The translations under genes were made by a program, and so were the position numbers. This document shows, piece after piece, positions 1 through 8,482 of a DNA stretch of 18,066 nt. Origin of the DNA: Anaerobacillus sp. Lineage in GTDB: Bacteria; Bacillota; Bacilli; Bacillales_H; Anaerobacillaceae. The stretch is from positions 1 through 18,066 of the forward strand of contig SKOL01000538.1 of the NCBI GenBank assembly GCA_007120055.1, written 5' to 3'. The notes under the pieces are model-generated. The model worked only from the letters and a program-made list of their open reading frames with translations, was not told the origin of the DNA and ran no database searches. Each line of letters opens with the position of its first letter. The stretch's first letter is position 1.

Positions 1-1
1 G

Positions 2-1054
2 CCAGAAACGATGAAACAACGATTAAATATAAATGTTGAAACAGTTTTAGATTTTAGTGCGAATTTAAATCCTTTAGGACCACCTCATTGGTTAAAGCAG
101 CAGTTAACTGAACAGTTTGAATCGATCATTTGTTACCCAGAGCCGAGCTATTTAAAAAGTCGACGTTCGATTGCTAGCTCGGTCGGTGCACGCGTTGACG
201 AGGTACTTGTAACAAATGGTGGAGCAGAGGCAATTTTTTTAGTAGCGAAATATTTTGAGAATGGGAAAGCACTAATTGTTCAACCTACTTTTAGCGAATA
301 TGAACGAGCTAGTCTTCATTATCATATCGATGTTGAAGATGTTTTTGTAGACATAGAAAATCAGTTTCAATTTCCATTTACAACTATTCAAGAAAAATTG
401 AAATATAGTGATGTCGTTTTTCTTTGTCGCCCAAATAATCCGACAGGGACAGTCATCGAGAAAAATGAAATTGAAACGCTATTAAAAGAAGCTTTAAAGA
501 CAGATACATACATCGTTGTTGATGAAGCCTTTGTAGATTTTCTTTTTACATCGGACGGCTCACTCACTTCATTCATTTCCTCTTATCCAAACTTGATTTT
601 ATTACGTTCTTTAACAAAAATGTATACCATTCCTGGCTTACGAATTGGTTATTTGATCGCAAATAGGAAAATAATTAAGGCGTTGCAAACTGAGCAAATA
701 CCATGGAGTGTGAATGCGCTAGTAGATGCCATCGTTCCGAATCTACTTACGGATCATCAGTTTGTAGAAAAGACGAAACAATGGTTAAGTAGTGAAACGA
801 GATCAGTTACAAGAGAACTTTCTTCTTTAAATTTTTATGTTTCGCCTACGTCCGTTAATTTTTATCTTTTACAAGATAATCAAAATAAAAGTGGAACTGA
901 CGATTTGTTTCGCTATTTATTTAAAAATGGAATTTTAACAAGGCATACTCATAATTTTAAAGGTTTAGACGGACAGTTTTTACGAATCGCCATTCGTTCC
1001 AAAAAGGAGAATGAACAATTACTATATTGGTTAAAAAAATGGAGACATTTATAA
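2..1054 (+). CDS. cobD: CobD-like L-threonine-O-3-phosphate decarboxylase, 5' end outside window
   Basis: PLP-dependent fold-type I enzyme. By family it decarboxylates L-threonine phosphate to (R)-1-amino-2-propanol phosphate, the linker of the B12 nucleotide loop. Counting from the ATG at 11, DFSANLNPLGPP lies at 14-25, NNPTG at 142-146, DEAF at 171-174, and SLTKMYTIPGLRIGY carries the PLP lysine K203. The ATG at 11 is probably not the start: the reading frame is open to base 2 (codons P-E-T precede it), no ribosome binding site precedes it, and family members carry an HGG-containing N-terminus before the DFSAN motif. The stop overlaps the cobU start as TAATG. Histidinol-phosphate aminotransferase is the closest alternative family, but the DFSANLNPLGPP motif and the cob neighbours favour CobD. 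Confidence 0.9.
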   Translation, partial: PETMKQRLNINVETVLDFSANLNPLGPPHWLKQQLTEQFESIICYPEPSYLKSRRSIASSVGARVDEVLVTNGGAEAIFLVAKYFENGKALIVQPTFSEYERASLHYHIDVEDVFVDIENQFQFPFTTIQEKLKYSDVVFLCRPNNPTGTVIEKNEIETLLKEALKTDTYIVVDEAFVDFLFTSDGSLTSFISSYPNLILLRSLTKMYTIPGLRIGYLIANRKIIKALQTEQIPWSVNALVDAIVPNLLTDHQFVEKTKQWLSSETRSVTRELSSLNFYVSPTSVNFYLLQDNQNKSGTDDLFRYLFKNGILTRHTHNFKGLDGQFLRIAIRSKKENEQLLYWLKKWRHL

Positions 1055-1605
1055 TGATTACGTTTATCTCAGGTGGAGCTCGCTCAGGTAAAAGTAGTTT
1101 TGCAGAGAACATGGCTTTAACTTCATTTGAAAAAGCTAGAGAAACTAAAGTTGACGTTCAGTTACTTTATATAGCCACTGCTAAGCGAAGTGATCTTGAA
1201 ATGGAACAACGGATCGATAGGCATCAAAATGAACGCGCTAAATATTGGAAAACGTTTGAAGAACCTCATTTCGTTTCTAATGTTTTATTGAAGGCAAATA
1301 GTGAGGATGTCATCTTAATCGATTGTTTAACCGTTTGGTTAAGTAATATGATGTTTGATTTAGATTTTCATGTAAAGCAATTTATTGAGGCCGTTGATGA
1401 ATGGCTAAGGATCGCAAAACATAAAGGTTTGTCGTTAATCATCGTTTCTAATGATTTAAATGAAGGTTTACCTCATTCTAGTCAATTTGTTAACGATTAT
1501 ATTTATAACCTAGAATCATTACATAAACGAATTGTAAAAGAGGCTGATTATGCGATAGAAGTTACTACAGGGGCACCGATTTATTGGAAGGGGGAAAAGC
1601 GATGA
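1054..1605 (+). CDS. cobU: CobU: adenosylcobinamide kinase / adenosylcobinamide-phosphate guanylyltransferase
   Basis: Cytosolic enzyme that phosphorylates adenosylcobinamide and transfers GMP to it, giving AdoCbi-GDP for CobS. The 183-residue protein starts at the ATG at 1054, which overlaps the cobD stop and sits 9 bases after GGAG. Upstream in-frame starts at 1027 and 1039 lie inside cobD and would add residues before the canonical MITFISGG start. The P-loop GGARSGKS is at residues 7-14. RIDRHQNER holds H57, the likely guanylylated His, followed by W65 and EEP at 69-71, then DCLTVWL at 90-96. The C-terminal third is unusual: the family motif around N-E-V-G-x-G-I-V-P followed by an R/D-rich stretch reads NDLNEGLP here and lacks the later Arg and Asp. 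A second CobU-like gene downstream keeps that motif. The stop overlaps cobS as ATGA. Confidence 0.9.
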   Translation: MITFISGGARSGKSSFAENMALTSFEKARETKVDVQLLYIATAKRSDLEMEQRIDRHQNERAKYWKTFEEPHFVSNVLLKANSEDVILIDCLTVWLSNMMFDLDFHVKQFIEAVDEWLRIAKHKGLSLIIVSNDLNEGLPHSSQFVNDYIYNLESLHKRIVKEADYAIEVTTGAPIYWKGEKR

Positions 1606-2363
1606 AGCAATTCATTAACGGTTTTCTATTAGCTGTTCAATTTTTAACTAGGGTACCAGTCCCTTTTCAGTGCCTTTGGAATAAACAGACGAGCAGGTGG
1701 GCGTTACGGAGTTATCCTTTAGTTGGTCTCCTATTAGGATTAATTATCGCTTTTATTTTTTATTTACTGCAGCCACATCTGTCAGCTTTGATGATGACAT
1801 TATTGTTAATAACCCTTTGGGTCGGTTTAACTGGTGGGTTGCACCTTGACGGTTGGATGGATGTCGCTGACGCTGTCGGTTCAAATGCCCCATTACAAAA
1901 AAAGTGGGAAATTATGAAAGATCCGCATGTAGGTAGTTTTGGAATAATCGCACTCCTATTTTTACTCATTTGGAAGACGATATTAATATATAGTTTACTT
2001 ACCATCGATTCCGGACTAATTTTTTCTATCATATTAATTATGGCGACAACTCGTCTTTGTACCGTTATTTTGTTAACTATGTTGCCTACTGCAAAAAAAG
2101 AAGGATTGGCAGCGGTATGGAAAGCTAATATTAAGCGAACCGATTTACTTTATGCCATTGTTCCAGTCGTAATTGTAGTTATTTATTTAGACCAGTTCTT
2201 GATCTTAATTCCTGCTTATTTTTTATTTGTTATATTTTATGGGCTATGGGTTATGAAGGCATTTAAAGGGATCAACGGAGATTTATTAGGAACAGCGATT
2301 GAAGGAGGAGAATTATGGGGGCTTATGATTGTGTGGATTTATTTCTCATTCGTCATGGCGTAA
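1602..2363 (+). CDS. cobS: CobS: adenosylcobinamide-GDP ribazoletransferase
   Basis: Integral membrane enzyme that joins AdoCbi-GDP with alpha-ribazole or its phosphate, giving adenosylcobalamin or its 5'-phosphate. The 253-residue protein starts at the ATG at 1602, six bases after a GGGGG ribosome binding site and overlapping the cobU stop as ATGA; the ATG at 1584 would precede this site. Family motifs are clear: GGLHLDGWMDVADAVGS with acidic residues D83, D87 and D90 (probable metal ligands), and IMKDPHVGSFG at 104-114. Several hydrophobic segments follow (about 39-57, 61-77, 113-137, 143-160, 185-220 and the C-terminus), as expected for this polytopic family. Its last 49 bases overlap cobC, implying translational coupling. 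Confidence 0.93.
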   Translation: MKQFINGFLLAVQFLTRVPVPFQCLWNKQTSRWALRSYPLVGLLLGLIIAFIFYLLQPHLSALMMTLLLITLWVGLTGGLHLDGWMDVADAVGSNAPLQKKWEIMKDPHVGSFGIIALLFLLIWKTILIYSLLTIDSGLIFSIILIMATTRLCTVILLTMLPTAKKEGLAAVWKANIKRTDLLYAIVPVVIVVIYLDQFLILIPAYFLFVIFYGLWVMKAFKGINGDLLGTAIEGGELWGLMIVWIYFSFVMA

Positions 2364-2941
2364 CTGATTGGAATAAACAAAAAAGATATTTAGGGCATAC
2401 GGATCGCGGTGTCATAAAAGGAGAACTCGATCAATCGCGCCTTTTAAAAGAACATTTACAGCAAATAAGATTTGACGGTGTTTTTACGAGCGATCTCAGG
2501 CGTTGCCAAGAAACTCTAGCATTTCTAAACGTATCACAGTCTGCAACGTTAGATGCCCGACTTCGAGAAATGGACTTCGGAGATTGGGAAGGAAAAACGT
2601 ATGAGCAATTGAAGGATGATGAGGCTTATCGAAGCTGGCTAACAAATTGGGAAGAGAATTCAATCCCAAAAGGAGAATCAGGAGTCGCCTTTAAGACGCG
2701 CGTTGACTCATTTTTAAGTGAACGTATTGAAGAAGCTTCTAAAAATGGCCGAAAAGTGTTGATTGTCACTCATGGCGGGGTTATTCGATATATTGTATCA
2801 AAAGTTCAACCTAGCGAATCCTTTTGGGACATACCGATTAAACATGGAAACGGGATAAAATTATCTTTAGTTAGAAAGGCGGGAATTTGGCAATGCAGCT
2901 CGTTATCGGAGGCGCTTATAGCGGAAAACGAAACTTCGTAA
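2315..2941 (+). CDS. cobC: CobC-type histidine phosphatase (alpha-ribazole phosphatase)
   Basis: Phosphoglycerate-mutase-like histidine phosphatase; by family and position it removes the 5'-phosphate of alpha-ribazole phosphate or of cobalamin phosphate, the last step of loop assembly. LIRHGVTDWN at 11-20 contains the catalytic RHG with phospho-acceptor H14. DLRRCQETL at 60-68, LREMDFGDWEG at 83-93 and VTHGGVIRYI at 151-160 supply the other active-site residues. The ATG at 2315 follows AGGAGG by six bases. It lies inside the 3' end of cobS in another frame, and the next CobU-like gene in turn begins inside cobC. The superfamily is broad, so the specific substrate is inferred from the cob neighbours. 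Confidence 0.88.
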   Translation: MGAYDCVDLFLIRHGVTDWNKQKRYLGHTDRGVIKGELDQSRLLKEHLQQIRFDGVFTSDLRRCQETLAFLNVSQSATLDARLREMDFGDWEGKTYEQLKDDEAYRSWLTNWEENSIPKGESGVAFKTRVDSFLSERIEEASKNGRKVLIVTHGGVIRYIVSKVQPSESFWDIPIKHGNGIKLSLVRKAGIWQCSSLSEALIAENETS

Positions 2942-3321
2942 AACAAAAAAAGCAATCGCTTTGCTGGATTTCTTCCTACCAAGGTAATCATTTAGATGAC
3001 TGGCATCAGAAATGGATTCCTCGTACCACTTTAGTTTTGGAAGGTTGGGAGAAGTGGGTCGCTTTAGAAATTGCAAAACAAGAAGATGATGATACTGTTC
3101 GAGAGAAATTTAAGGTAGCGCTAAAAGCTCTAAAAGAAGAAGGGTTAAAAAGAGGAGAAGAAATAGTTTTAATTATGTTAGAGACTGGAAGAGGTATAGT
3201 TCCAATGACAAGAGAGGATCGAAGACTAAGAGACCTATCCGGTTGGTTAGCACAAGATGCGGTAGAAATGTCCGATGAAGTTTTTTATATTTGGCACGGA
3301 ATAGAAAGAAGAATGAAATGA
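2893..3321 (+). CDS. Second, shortened CobU-like protein
   Basis: This 142-residue protein belongs to the CobU fold but is shorter than the usual 180-190 residues. The ATG at 2893 is preferred over the TTG at 2887, with a weak GGCGGGAA site upstream. The N-terminus is MQLVIGGAYSGKRNF, a P-loop in which the usual final Ser/Thr is Arg13. A His in DDWHQKW (H38) may match the guanylylation His of CobU. The C-terminal half is well conserved: ETGRGIVPMTREDRRLRD, then WLAQDAVEMSDEV and a terminal GIERRMK, which are the motifs that the upstream CobU has lost. The two may therefore share the work or act as a heteromer; this is inference. It is the last gene of the cob operon. It could also be a regulatory or decaying paralogue. 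Confidence 0.75.
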   Translation: MQLVIGGAYSGKRNFVKQKKQSLCWISSYQGNHLDDWHQKWIPRTTLVLEGWEKWVALEIAKQEDDDTVREKFKVALKALKEEGLKRGEEIVLIMLETGRGIVPMTREDRRLRDLSGWLAQDAVEMSDEVFYIWHGIERRMK

Positions 3322-3392
3322 TTAAGTGTGATAAATATGACGAAGGTCTTCCTGCGGTTAAGGAATTGAATTTCAATTTCAATGGATAAAAT

Positions 3393-3436
3393 AAGTGCCA
3401 GCTCACAAACGTTATTTTCCGTAGTGACTGGCACTT
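3393..3436. terminator. Bidirectional hairpin terminator between convergent operons
   Basis: AAGTGCCAG at 3393-3401 pairs perfectly with CTGGCACTT at 3428-3436, and the stem continues as TCAC/GTGA past one bulged C. The loop is 3407-3423. It lies between the converging cob operon and catalase gene. An A/T-rich flank is present on each side but neither U-tract is long, so termination strength is uncertain. Confidence 0.65.
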
Positions 3437-3477
3437 TGTAATAGTATTTATTAATTTGAATGTCAGTTATTTAGTAA

Positions 3478-5616
3478 CTATCCACTCATCTTCCCATCTT
3501 GATTTTGACGAAGCCAATGGCGGTGCTGTGAGATTGCATTGATGAACTCAGTTGTAAACGAACTTAAGTCTCTAGCATTTCGTATCGTCACAATACCTAA
3601 GTCTGAATATAATTGATCTTGAGTATCTGCTCCAGCTAATGTAATTCCTTTTACGTCAGACGAAGAAAGTAAATCAACGGCTTCACTTGTTGCACCGATT
3701 GTTTTAGCGTGAACAAAGCTATCACAGATGAAGTCTTTAGCCTCTTTGTGCATCATTAAACTGTTTACCGCTTGCTGTCCACCGCCAATGTAAAGAGCAT
3801 CATACATAATTGACCCACTTGTCGCATAACTTTTATTTGCTTCAAGTTGCATTCCTTCAGCACTAGTAATCATCCCTAAATTTTTACTTATAAAATCAGC
3901 ATGAATTCCATTCCCTGATAAAGCAATCATCACTTGATTAACTTCGTCAAAATGAAAGCCATTTTCAATTAAAATTGCAACTTTTCTCGTTCGCGCTGAC
4001 TTAATGGTGTTTTCTTGGCTAACAGCCGGTGAGGAAGCAGTTACTCCTGTGCCTCCAGGAGTTGTCGGTGGAGTAACACCAATTCCTTCAGCAATCTGCA
4101 TTGCTAATTGTCCGTCAACGTTGTTAAACATTTCAACGACCCGTTGTTTAATTTGTTTATCTTTTACATTGCCGACTTCGAAATGGAACGCTTTAATAAT
4201 ATGCTGCTTTTCAACGGGCGACATACTGTTCCAAAATAGTGTTGCTTGACGATAATGGTCATTAAAACTATTACTACGTTTACGAACTTTTCGGCCCTCG
4301 ACTTTTTCAGCGTAATGAACGTAGCCATTTTCACTGTCAGAAGCAGGTTGAGGATGGTTCATCCTTAAAGAATTAGGTGAGTAACTAACTGCACCTTTGT
4401 CGATCGTCATGCGATGAAATCCGTCACGTTGATGATTATTAACCGGAGCGATTGGCCGATTGATCGGAATTTCATGAAAATTTGGCCCACCTAAGCGAAG
4501 TAGCTGAGTGTCCGTATATGAAAACAACCGCCCTTGTAATAATGGATCATTACTAAAATCGATCCCAGGGACGACATGTCCAGGATGGAAAGCGGCTTGC
4601 TCGGTTTCAGCGAAGAAGTTATCTTGATTTCGGTTTAGAGTCACTTTTCCAATAATCTTCACTGGAACAAGTTCTTCTGGCCAAAACTTTGTCGGGTCTA
4701 AAATGTCAAAATCAAAGGAAAATTCATCTTTTTCATCTAGGATTTGTACGCCGAGTTCGTATTCAGGATATTCTCCCATATTGATTGCTTCCCATATATC
4801 TTTGCGATGGAAGTCAGGATCTTTACCGGCTAACTTTTGCGCTTCGTCCCAAGCAAGTGAATGAACACCGAGGAGAGGCTTCCAATGAAATTTAACAAAT
4901 CGAGCTACGCCTTGTTCATTAACAAATCTAAATGTGTTAACACCGAATCCTTCCATCATCCGGAAACTACGGGGGATTGCTCGGTCAGAAAGTAGCCACA
5001 TTATCATATGTGCTGTTTCTGTATTACTAACGACAAAATCCCAGAACGTATCGTGTGCTGCAGAAGCTTGTGGAACTTCGTTATGTGGCTCTGGTTTAAT
5101 GGCATGAACGACATCTGGGAACTTAATCGCATCTTGAATGAAAAAAATCGGGATGTTATTCGCTACTAAGTCATAATTCCCATCCTCAGTATAAAATTTT
5201 GTCGCAAAGCCACGAACATCTCGGACAGTATCAGCAGAACCACGTGAACCGACAACTGTAGAAAAACGAACAAATACAGGCGTTTTTACTGAAGGGTCTT
5301 GTAAAAATTTCGCTTTTGTAAACTCCGTCATTGGTTCGTATACTTGAAAGTAACCGTGGGCACCGAAGCCGCGTGCGTGAACAACACGCTCAGGGATACG
5401 CTCGTGGTCAAAGTGGGTCATCTTCTCCCGGAAATGAAAGTCCTCCATCAAAGTGGGCCCGCGATCACCTGCTTTCAAGGAATTATCGGTGTCATTCACA
5501 CGAACGCCTTGATTCGTTGTGAGTTTTGTGTTGTTATGATCAACTCGGAATGTTTCTAATTGCTGATCTTTTGCATTTTCAAGATTTGCTGGATTGTTTT
5601 GTTGATCGTTATTCAT
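3478..5616 (-). CDS. katE: Large-subunit catalase (HPII/KatE type) with C-terminal DJ-1/PfpI-like domain
   Basis: Haem catalase that breaks hydrogen peroxide into water and oxygen; 712 residues, the long clade-2 type. Spacing to E. coli HPII is exact for the key residues: distal His H80 in RVVHARG (HPII H128), distal Asn N153 (HPII N201), proximal haem Tyr Y367 in RLFSYTDTQ (HPII Y415) with R363 beside it. H344 matches HPII His392, which forms a His-Tyr bond there. Residues about 540-712 form the class-I-amidotransferase-like C-terminal domain, starting [12 protein letters not shown]; no nucleophilic Cys is seen at the elbow, as is usual in catalases. The ATG at 5616 lies 8 bases after GTGAGG and 17 bases downstream of the capping-subunit stop, so it is probably cotranscribed with the YIEGIA pair. 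No signal peptide is seen. Confidence 0.96.
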   Translation of the reverse strand: MNNDQQNNPANLENAKDQQLETFRVDHNNTKLTTNQGVRVNDTDNSLKAGDRGPTLMEDFHFREKMTHFDHERIPERVVHARGFGAHGYFQVYEPMTEFTKAKFLQDPSVKTPVFVRFSTVVGSRGSADTVRDVRGFATKFYTEDGNYDLVANNIPIFFIQDAIKFPDVVHAIKPEPHNEVPQASAAHDTFWDFVVSNTETAHMIMWLLSDRAIPRSFRMMEGFGVNTFRFVNEQGVARFVKFHWKPLLGVHSLAWDEAQKLAGKDPDFHRKDIWEAINMGEYPEYELGVQILDEKDEFSFDFDILDPTKFWPEELVPVKIIGKVTLNRNQDNFFAETEQAAFHPGHVVPGIDFSNDPLLQGRLFSYTDTQLLRLGGPNFHEIPINRPIAPVNNHQRDGFHRMTIDKGAVSYSPNSLRMNHPQPASDSENGYVHYAEKVEGRKVRKRSNSFNDHYRQATLFWNSMSPVEKQHIIKAFHFEVGNVKDKQIKQRVVEMFNNVDGQLAMQIAEGIGVTPPTTPGGTGVTASSPAVSQENTIKSARTRKVAILIENGFHFDEVNQVMIALSGNGIHADFISKNLGMITSAEGMQLEANKSYATSGSIMYDALYIGGGQQAVNSLMMHKEAKDFICDSFVHAKTIGATSEAVDLLSSSDVKGITLAGADTQDQLYSDLGIVTIRNARDLSSFTTEFINAISQHRHWLRQNQDGKMSG

Positions 5617-5633
5617 TTACTAAACCTCACTTT

Positions 5634-5822
5634 TTATCTTTTGATGACTAAACATTCTCCTGTTCTTAATTGAACAACATCAGCCATTAATGCTCTTGCT
5701 AAGCTAAATGTTAATTCTTCCATTTCTTCCTCATCTTTAACTAAGAAGGCAAGTGGATCACCACCTAAATAACGACTTTTGTCGGTAGTAACTAAAGCTA
5801 AAATTGAAACATCTGCACCCAT
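5634..5822 (-). CDS. Capping complex subunit for YIEGIA (small protein)
   Basis: A 62-residue soluble protein beginning MGADVSILALVTTDKSRYLG, with an acidic middle (DEEEMEEL) and a basic end. It resembles the small partner that accompanies YIEGIA membrane proteins in Bacillus-type spore formers and is described as a capping complex subunit. The ATG overlaps the YIEGIA stop as TAATG, so translation of the two is coupled, and the catalase gene starts 17 bases further on. Identification rests on size, position directly after YIEGIA and remembered family similarity. The biochemical role is unknown. Confidence 0.7.
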   Translation of the reverse strand: MGADVSILALVTTDKSRYLGGDPLAFLVKDEEEMEELTFSLARALMADVVQLRTGECLVIKR

Positions 5823-6760
5823 TACTGATGACCCCCTGCTTTCACTGTTCCACCCATTAACCTCGGTGATTTTTTAACACTTTCAATTAAAGGCGCGTTT
5901 AATAAACATTCTTTAAATAAGTCAAAGTCTTTGATAATTGGTATAAATGCAATGACTATCCGTCCATCCCTTAAATTTTGAAATGTAAAATTGTACCGCT
6001 TTAATCCTAAAACACGAGTTGATTCAAATAGCATTGCTTGCCGTTGTCCAAAATGTTCAAGGGTAATTCGGTAATGAATCTCCTTCGGTTCAATGATTGC
6101 GGCAAGGCCTTCTTCTTCAAATAGGCGTTGTCCAATTTTAAGGCCAACTAAATTTGTAACAAAGATACCTTCAACATGAAGTTCAGAGCCTTTAATTTCT
6201 ATTTGCCCTTCTCTAACGGTAGCAATGTCTTTCACTTTTCTACCTTTAGTAAAGTTTTTCAGGAGGAAATAAACAATTAATCCAACCGCTGCGGAAACAA
6301 TAATGGTAATCACAGTATAATCAGTTAATATTTCATATACATTTAACAATTGCATTGTTAACGCAGTGGAAAAGGATACAAGTAATGAAATGTAATTACG
6401 TGATTCGAACGTTTTCGCTATTCCGTCAATATATGTATTTCCACGCTTCGTGAATTCATGCTTTTCTAGATCCATTAAGCTTTCACGTTCCATTTTCCTA
6501 ACTTCTCTAAACTGCTGTAGTGCTAGAGTTAAAAATGTAACGGCTGTGAAATTTTTTGTCATTAATGTCGGAATAATAAAGGCTCCTAAGGCAGAGGCGA
6601 TTGCACCAGTCACAAGATGGATTAACGTTCCATTGGGGTAGTTAGGGTATTGCCTGTAATCTTGCTTAATTGAGAGTGATCGGACGATTGTTCCGACGAT
6701 TGTCGCAGTAATGATCAAAATTAGAAATTCGGGTGAGATAACATCGTTATTATTTTCCAC
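5822..6760 (-). CDS. YIEGIA-family membrane protein
   Basis: A 312-residue membrane protein of the family named after a YIEGIA motif, here YIDGIA at 110-115. Hydrophobic segments lie at about 12-28, 48-66, 71-82, 125-142 and 150-168, followed by a soluble C-terminal half of about 140 residues. From memory, the B. subtilis relative is YphB/SeaA, a spore-envelope assembly factor. The start is the GTG at 6760, eight bases after AAGGGG; no better ATG precedes it. The gene begins just after the terminator of the nucleotidyltransferase gene, and a sporulation-type promoter candidate overlaps that terminator. The C-terminal part is the probable site of contact with the capping protein; this is inference. 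Confidence 0.85.
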   Translation of the reverse strand: MENNNDVISPEFLILIITATIVGTIVRSLSIKQDYRQYPNYPNGTLIHLVTGAIASALGAFIIPTLMTKNFTAVTFLTLALQQFREVRKMERESLMDLEKHEFTKRGNTYIDGIAKTFESRNYISLLVSFSTALTMQLLNVYEILTDYTVITIIVSAAVGLIVYFLLKNFTKGRKVKDIATVREGQIEIKGSELHVEGIFVTNLVGLKIGQRLFEEEGLAAIIEPKEIHYRITLEHFGQRQAMLFESTRVLGLKRYNFTFQNLRDGRIVIAFIPIIKDFDLFKECLLNAPLIESVKKSPRLMGGTVKAGGHQ

Positions 6761-6788
6761 TTCAAAAACCCCTTAATATTAATAAACT

Positions 6789-6826
6789 AAAAAAATCTAT
6801 AAACAGAGAATTACTGTTTATAGATT
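6789..6826 (-). terminator. Rho-independent terminator of the nucleotidyltransferase gene
   Basis: AATCTATAAACAG at 6794-6806 is a perfect 13-base inverted repeat of CTGTTTATAGATT at 6814-6826, with a 7-base loop. On the minus strand it is followed by a run of T. It ends the minus-strand pair 7469-8482 / 6864-7472. Confidence 0.85.
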
Positions 6827-6850
6827 GGCTAATATTTGAAAATAATATGC
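6821..6850 (-). promoter_or_regulatory. Candidate SigG-type promoter for the YIEGIA-capping-katE operon
   Basis: On the minus strand GCATA (6850-6846) is followed after 18 bases by CAATCTA (6827-6821). These resemble the forespore SigG elements GNATR and CATNNTA with one -10 mismatch. The predicted transcript would start near 6814, about 54 bases before the GTG start. The -10 lies within one arm of the upstream gene's terminator. No good SigA promoter is visible in the short gap. Short degenerate motifs occur by chance, so confidence is low. Confidence 0.3.
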
Positions 6851-6863
6851 TGAATTTTATTGA

Positions 6864-7472
6864 TTATCGTAAACTTTTTTTAAAATACTTTTTTACAAAG
6901 TGATAATCTTCTGGTGTGTCAATATCAAAAAAGTTTTTATGATTTTTATAATCTATAGTGAGGCCTGAAGCTGTTCGAACAATATTTCGTGCTCCTTGAT
7001 CCCCTTTTATTTGTAAAAGTGAAGGATACAGCGAGGAGTTAAATAAAATAGGTGGTTTTTTAATTCCGCCTAAAGATGCAGCGACGTAATTAGGGTGCTT
7101 TTTTATAAAGTGATAGATAAGTTCATTAACGATTTCCTTTGTAACGAACGGTTGGTCCGCTAACATGACAACCGTAGCATCAGCATTGTAACTTTGGGCG
7201 ACTTTTACCCCTGTCTTTAAAGAATGAGACTGTCCTAAGTTAGCAGTTTCACATACGGTAGGAATGAGTTTTTGTTGATTTTTCCTCATGTTAGAATCGA
7301 TCCAATCAAGGCGATCATGTTCTCTAGTAATGACAATTACACGGTCTAAATTTGATTGAAGGGCAGCAGATAATCCATAACTTCCTAAACATTGACCTCC
7401 TAATGGGAGGGACAGTTTAGAACGCCCCATACGACTGCTATTACCAGCAGCGAGATAAATGCCTACGATCAT
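6864..7472 (-). CDS. MobA/PucB-like molybdenum cofactor nucleotidyltransferase
   Basis: A 202-residue NTP transferase of the MobA-like family. LAAGNSSRMGRSK at 7-19 is the nucleotide-binding loop, and ADQPFVT at 105-111 contains the metal-binding Asp. DIDTPEDY near the C-terminus is the usual closing motif. Bacterial relatives (MocA, PucB) convert molybdopterin cofactor to the cytosine dinucleotide form used by xanthine-dehydrogenase-family enzymes. CTP specificity is inferred from the company it keeps. The ATG overlaps the XdhC-like stop as ATGA, and a strong terminator follows. The gene is transcribed away from the molybdenum enzyme genes but surely serves them. Confidence 0.85.
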   Translation of the reverse strand: MIVGIYLAAGNSSRMGRSKLSLPLGGQCLGSYGLSAALQSNLDRVIVITREHDRLDWIDSNMRKNQQKLIPTVCETANLGQSHSLKTGVKVAQSYNADATVVMLADQPFVTKEIVNELIYHFIKKHPNYVAASLGGIKKPPILFNSSLYPSLLQIKGDQGARNIVRTASGLTIDYKNHKNFFDIDTPEDYHFVKKYFKKSLR

Positions 7473-8482
7473 TGGTTCTCCAACTTTCGGTCGTTTTCAA
7501 TAATTTCAGCAATAATACTAACAGCAATCTCTTCAGGACCTTGGGCACCTATATTAATTCCAATTGGAGAATGTAATGACTTAGGAATACCAGCGTCAGT
7601 AAATAAGCGTTCTGTTCGATTTCGTGGTCCTAAAATACCTACGTAGTGTTGTTTTTGTTGTAAAATCAAAGTTAAAATTTCTTGATCCTTTCGAAAATTA
7701 TGCGTCATAATGACGATGGAGTCGGTTGATGAAAATGTAAATTTACGAATAAAAGAACTCGGAAAATCAATGACAAGCTCATCAGCATCCGGAAAAAAAG
7801 CTTTTTGACAATATGCCTCACGCCAATCTGTAACAATGACAGAAAATCCAGTTTTATGAGCGATACTAACTAAGGGTCTCACATCTGGTCCCGCACCAAA
7901 AATGATAATCCGTTTTTGGGGTTTGAAAACTTGGACAAAATATTTTTCAGCCTTGTCGAGTGTGACTAGTTTATTATTTTGTTCTTTAAGCCAGTGATCG
8001 ATTGGTAGATGACATGATTCGTCCATATTTCCGAAAATATGCTTTTGATTCGTTACAAAAAAATAGCTACATACAGTCCCAGGCTCCGTTATCTTTTTTA
8101 CGAGTAACACAGTTTCGCCGTTTTTTAAATAGCTATTCGTTTTTTTAAAATGATTTTGCATCTGCTTATCTATATGTTCGAGTAAAATTGTAATTTTACC
8201 GTTACAACCATTTGATTGCCCCCAACTGAATTCGTCAATCGCCATCATGTCATACTCAATACTAGTAGATCCATTTTTAAACATTAAATGTTCGGCGCGT
8301 TCTTTAAGGTCATTTTCTAAACAACCTCCACTTAGAATTCCTAATTCACTACTATCTTCAAAAAAAGCCATAACCGTCCCTTCCTTAAGATAAGCTGAAC
8401 CTTCAACATTAATTATGGTGGCTAAAACTTTATTCTGAGCTGATTTTGTTAGCTCGTTAACAATAAGTTGTATATTTCTCAA
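7469..8482 (-). CDS. XdhC/PucA-like molybdenum cofactor maturation protein
   Basis: A 337-residue XdhC/CoxI-family protein. Relatives bind the molybdenum cofactor, promote its sulfuration and insert it into the apo-enzyme. The N-terminal domain has GGCLENDL at 52-59 and GCNGKITILLE at 92-102. The C-terminal Rossmann domain begins RIIIFGAGPDVRPLV at 191-205. The start is a TTG at 8482, eight bases after a strong AGGAGGG; no ATG suits that site. It is divergent from the molybdenum hydroxylase operon, which begins about 150 bases away, and coupled to the nucleotidyltransferase gene. The order matches the pucA-pucB pair of B. subtilis. Confidence 0.88.
   Translation of the reverse strand: MRNIQLIVNELTKSAQNKVLATIINVEGSAYLKEGTVMAFFEDSSELGILSGGCLENDLKERAEHLMFKNGSTSIEYDMMAIDEFSWGQSNGCNGKITILLEHIDKQMQNHFKKTNSYLKNGETVLLVKKITEPGTVCSYFFVTNQKHIFGNMDESCHLPIDHWLKEQNNKLVTLDKAEKYFVQVFKPQKRIIIFGAGPDVRPLVSIAHKTGFSVIVTDWREAYCQKAFFPDADELVIDFPSSFIRKFTFSSTDSIVIMTHNFRKDQEILTLILQQKQHYVGILGPRNRTERLFTDAGIPKSLHSPIGINIGAQGPEEIAVSIIAEIIENDRKLENQ

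Noticed and set aside
1027..1053. Earlier in-frame starts for cobU at 1027 and 1039
   Set aside because: They lie inside cobD, have no suitable ribosome binding site, and add residues before the canonical MITFISGG start.
4004..4249. Plus-strand open frame opposite the catalase gene
   Set aside because: It is a mirror of the catalase coding sequence, with no start signals of its own.
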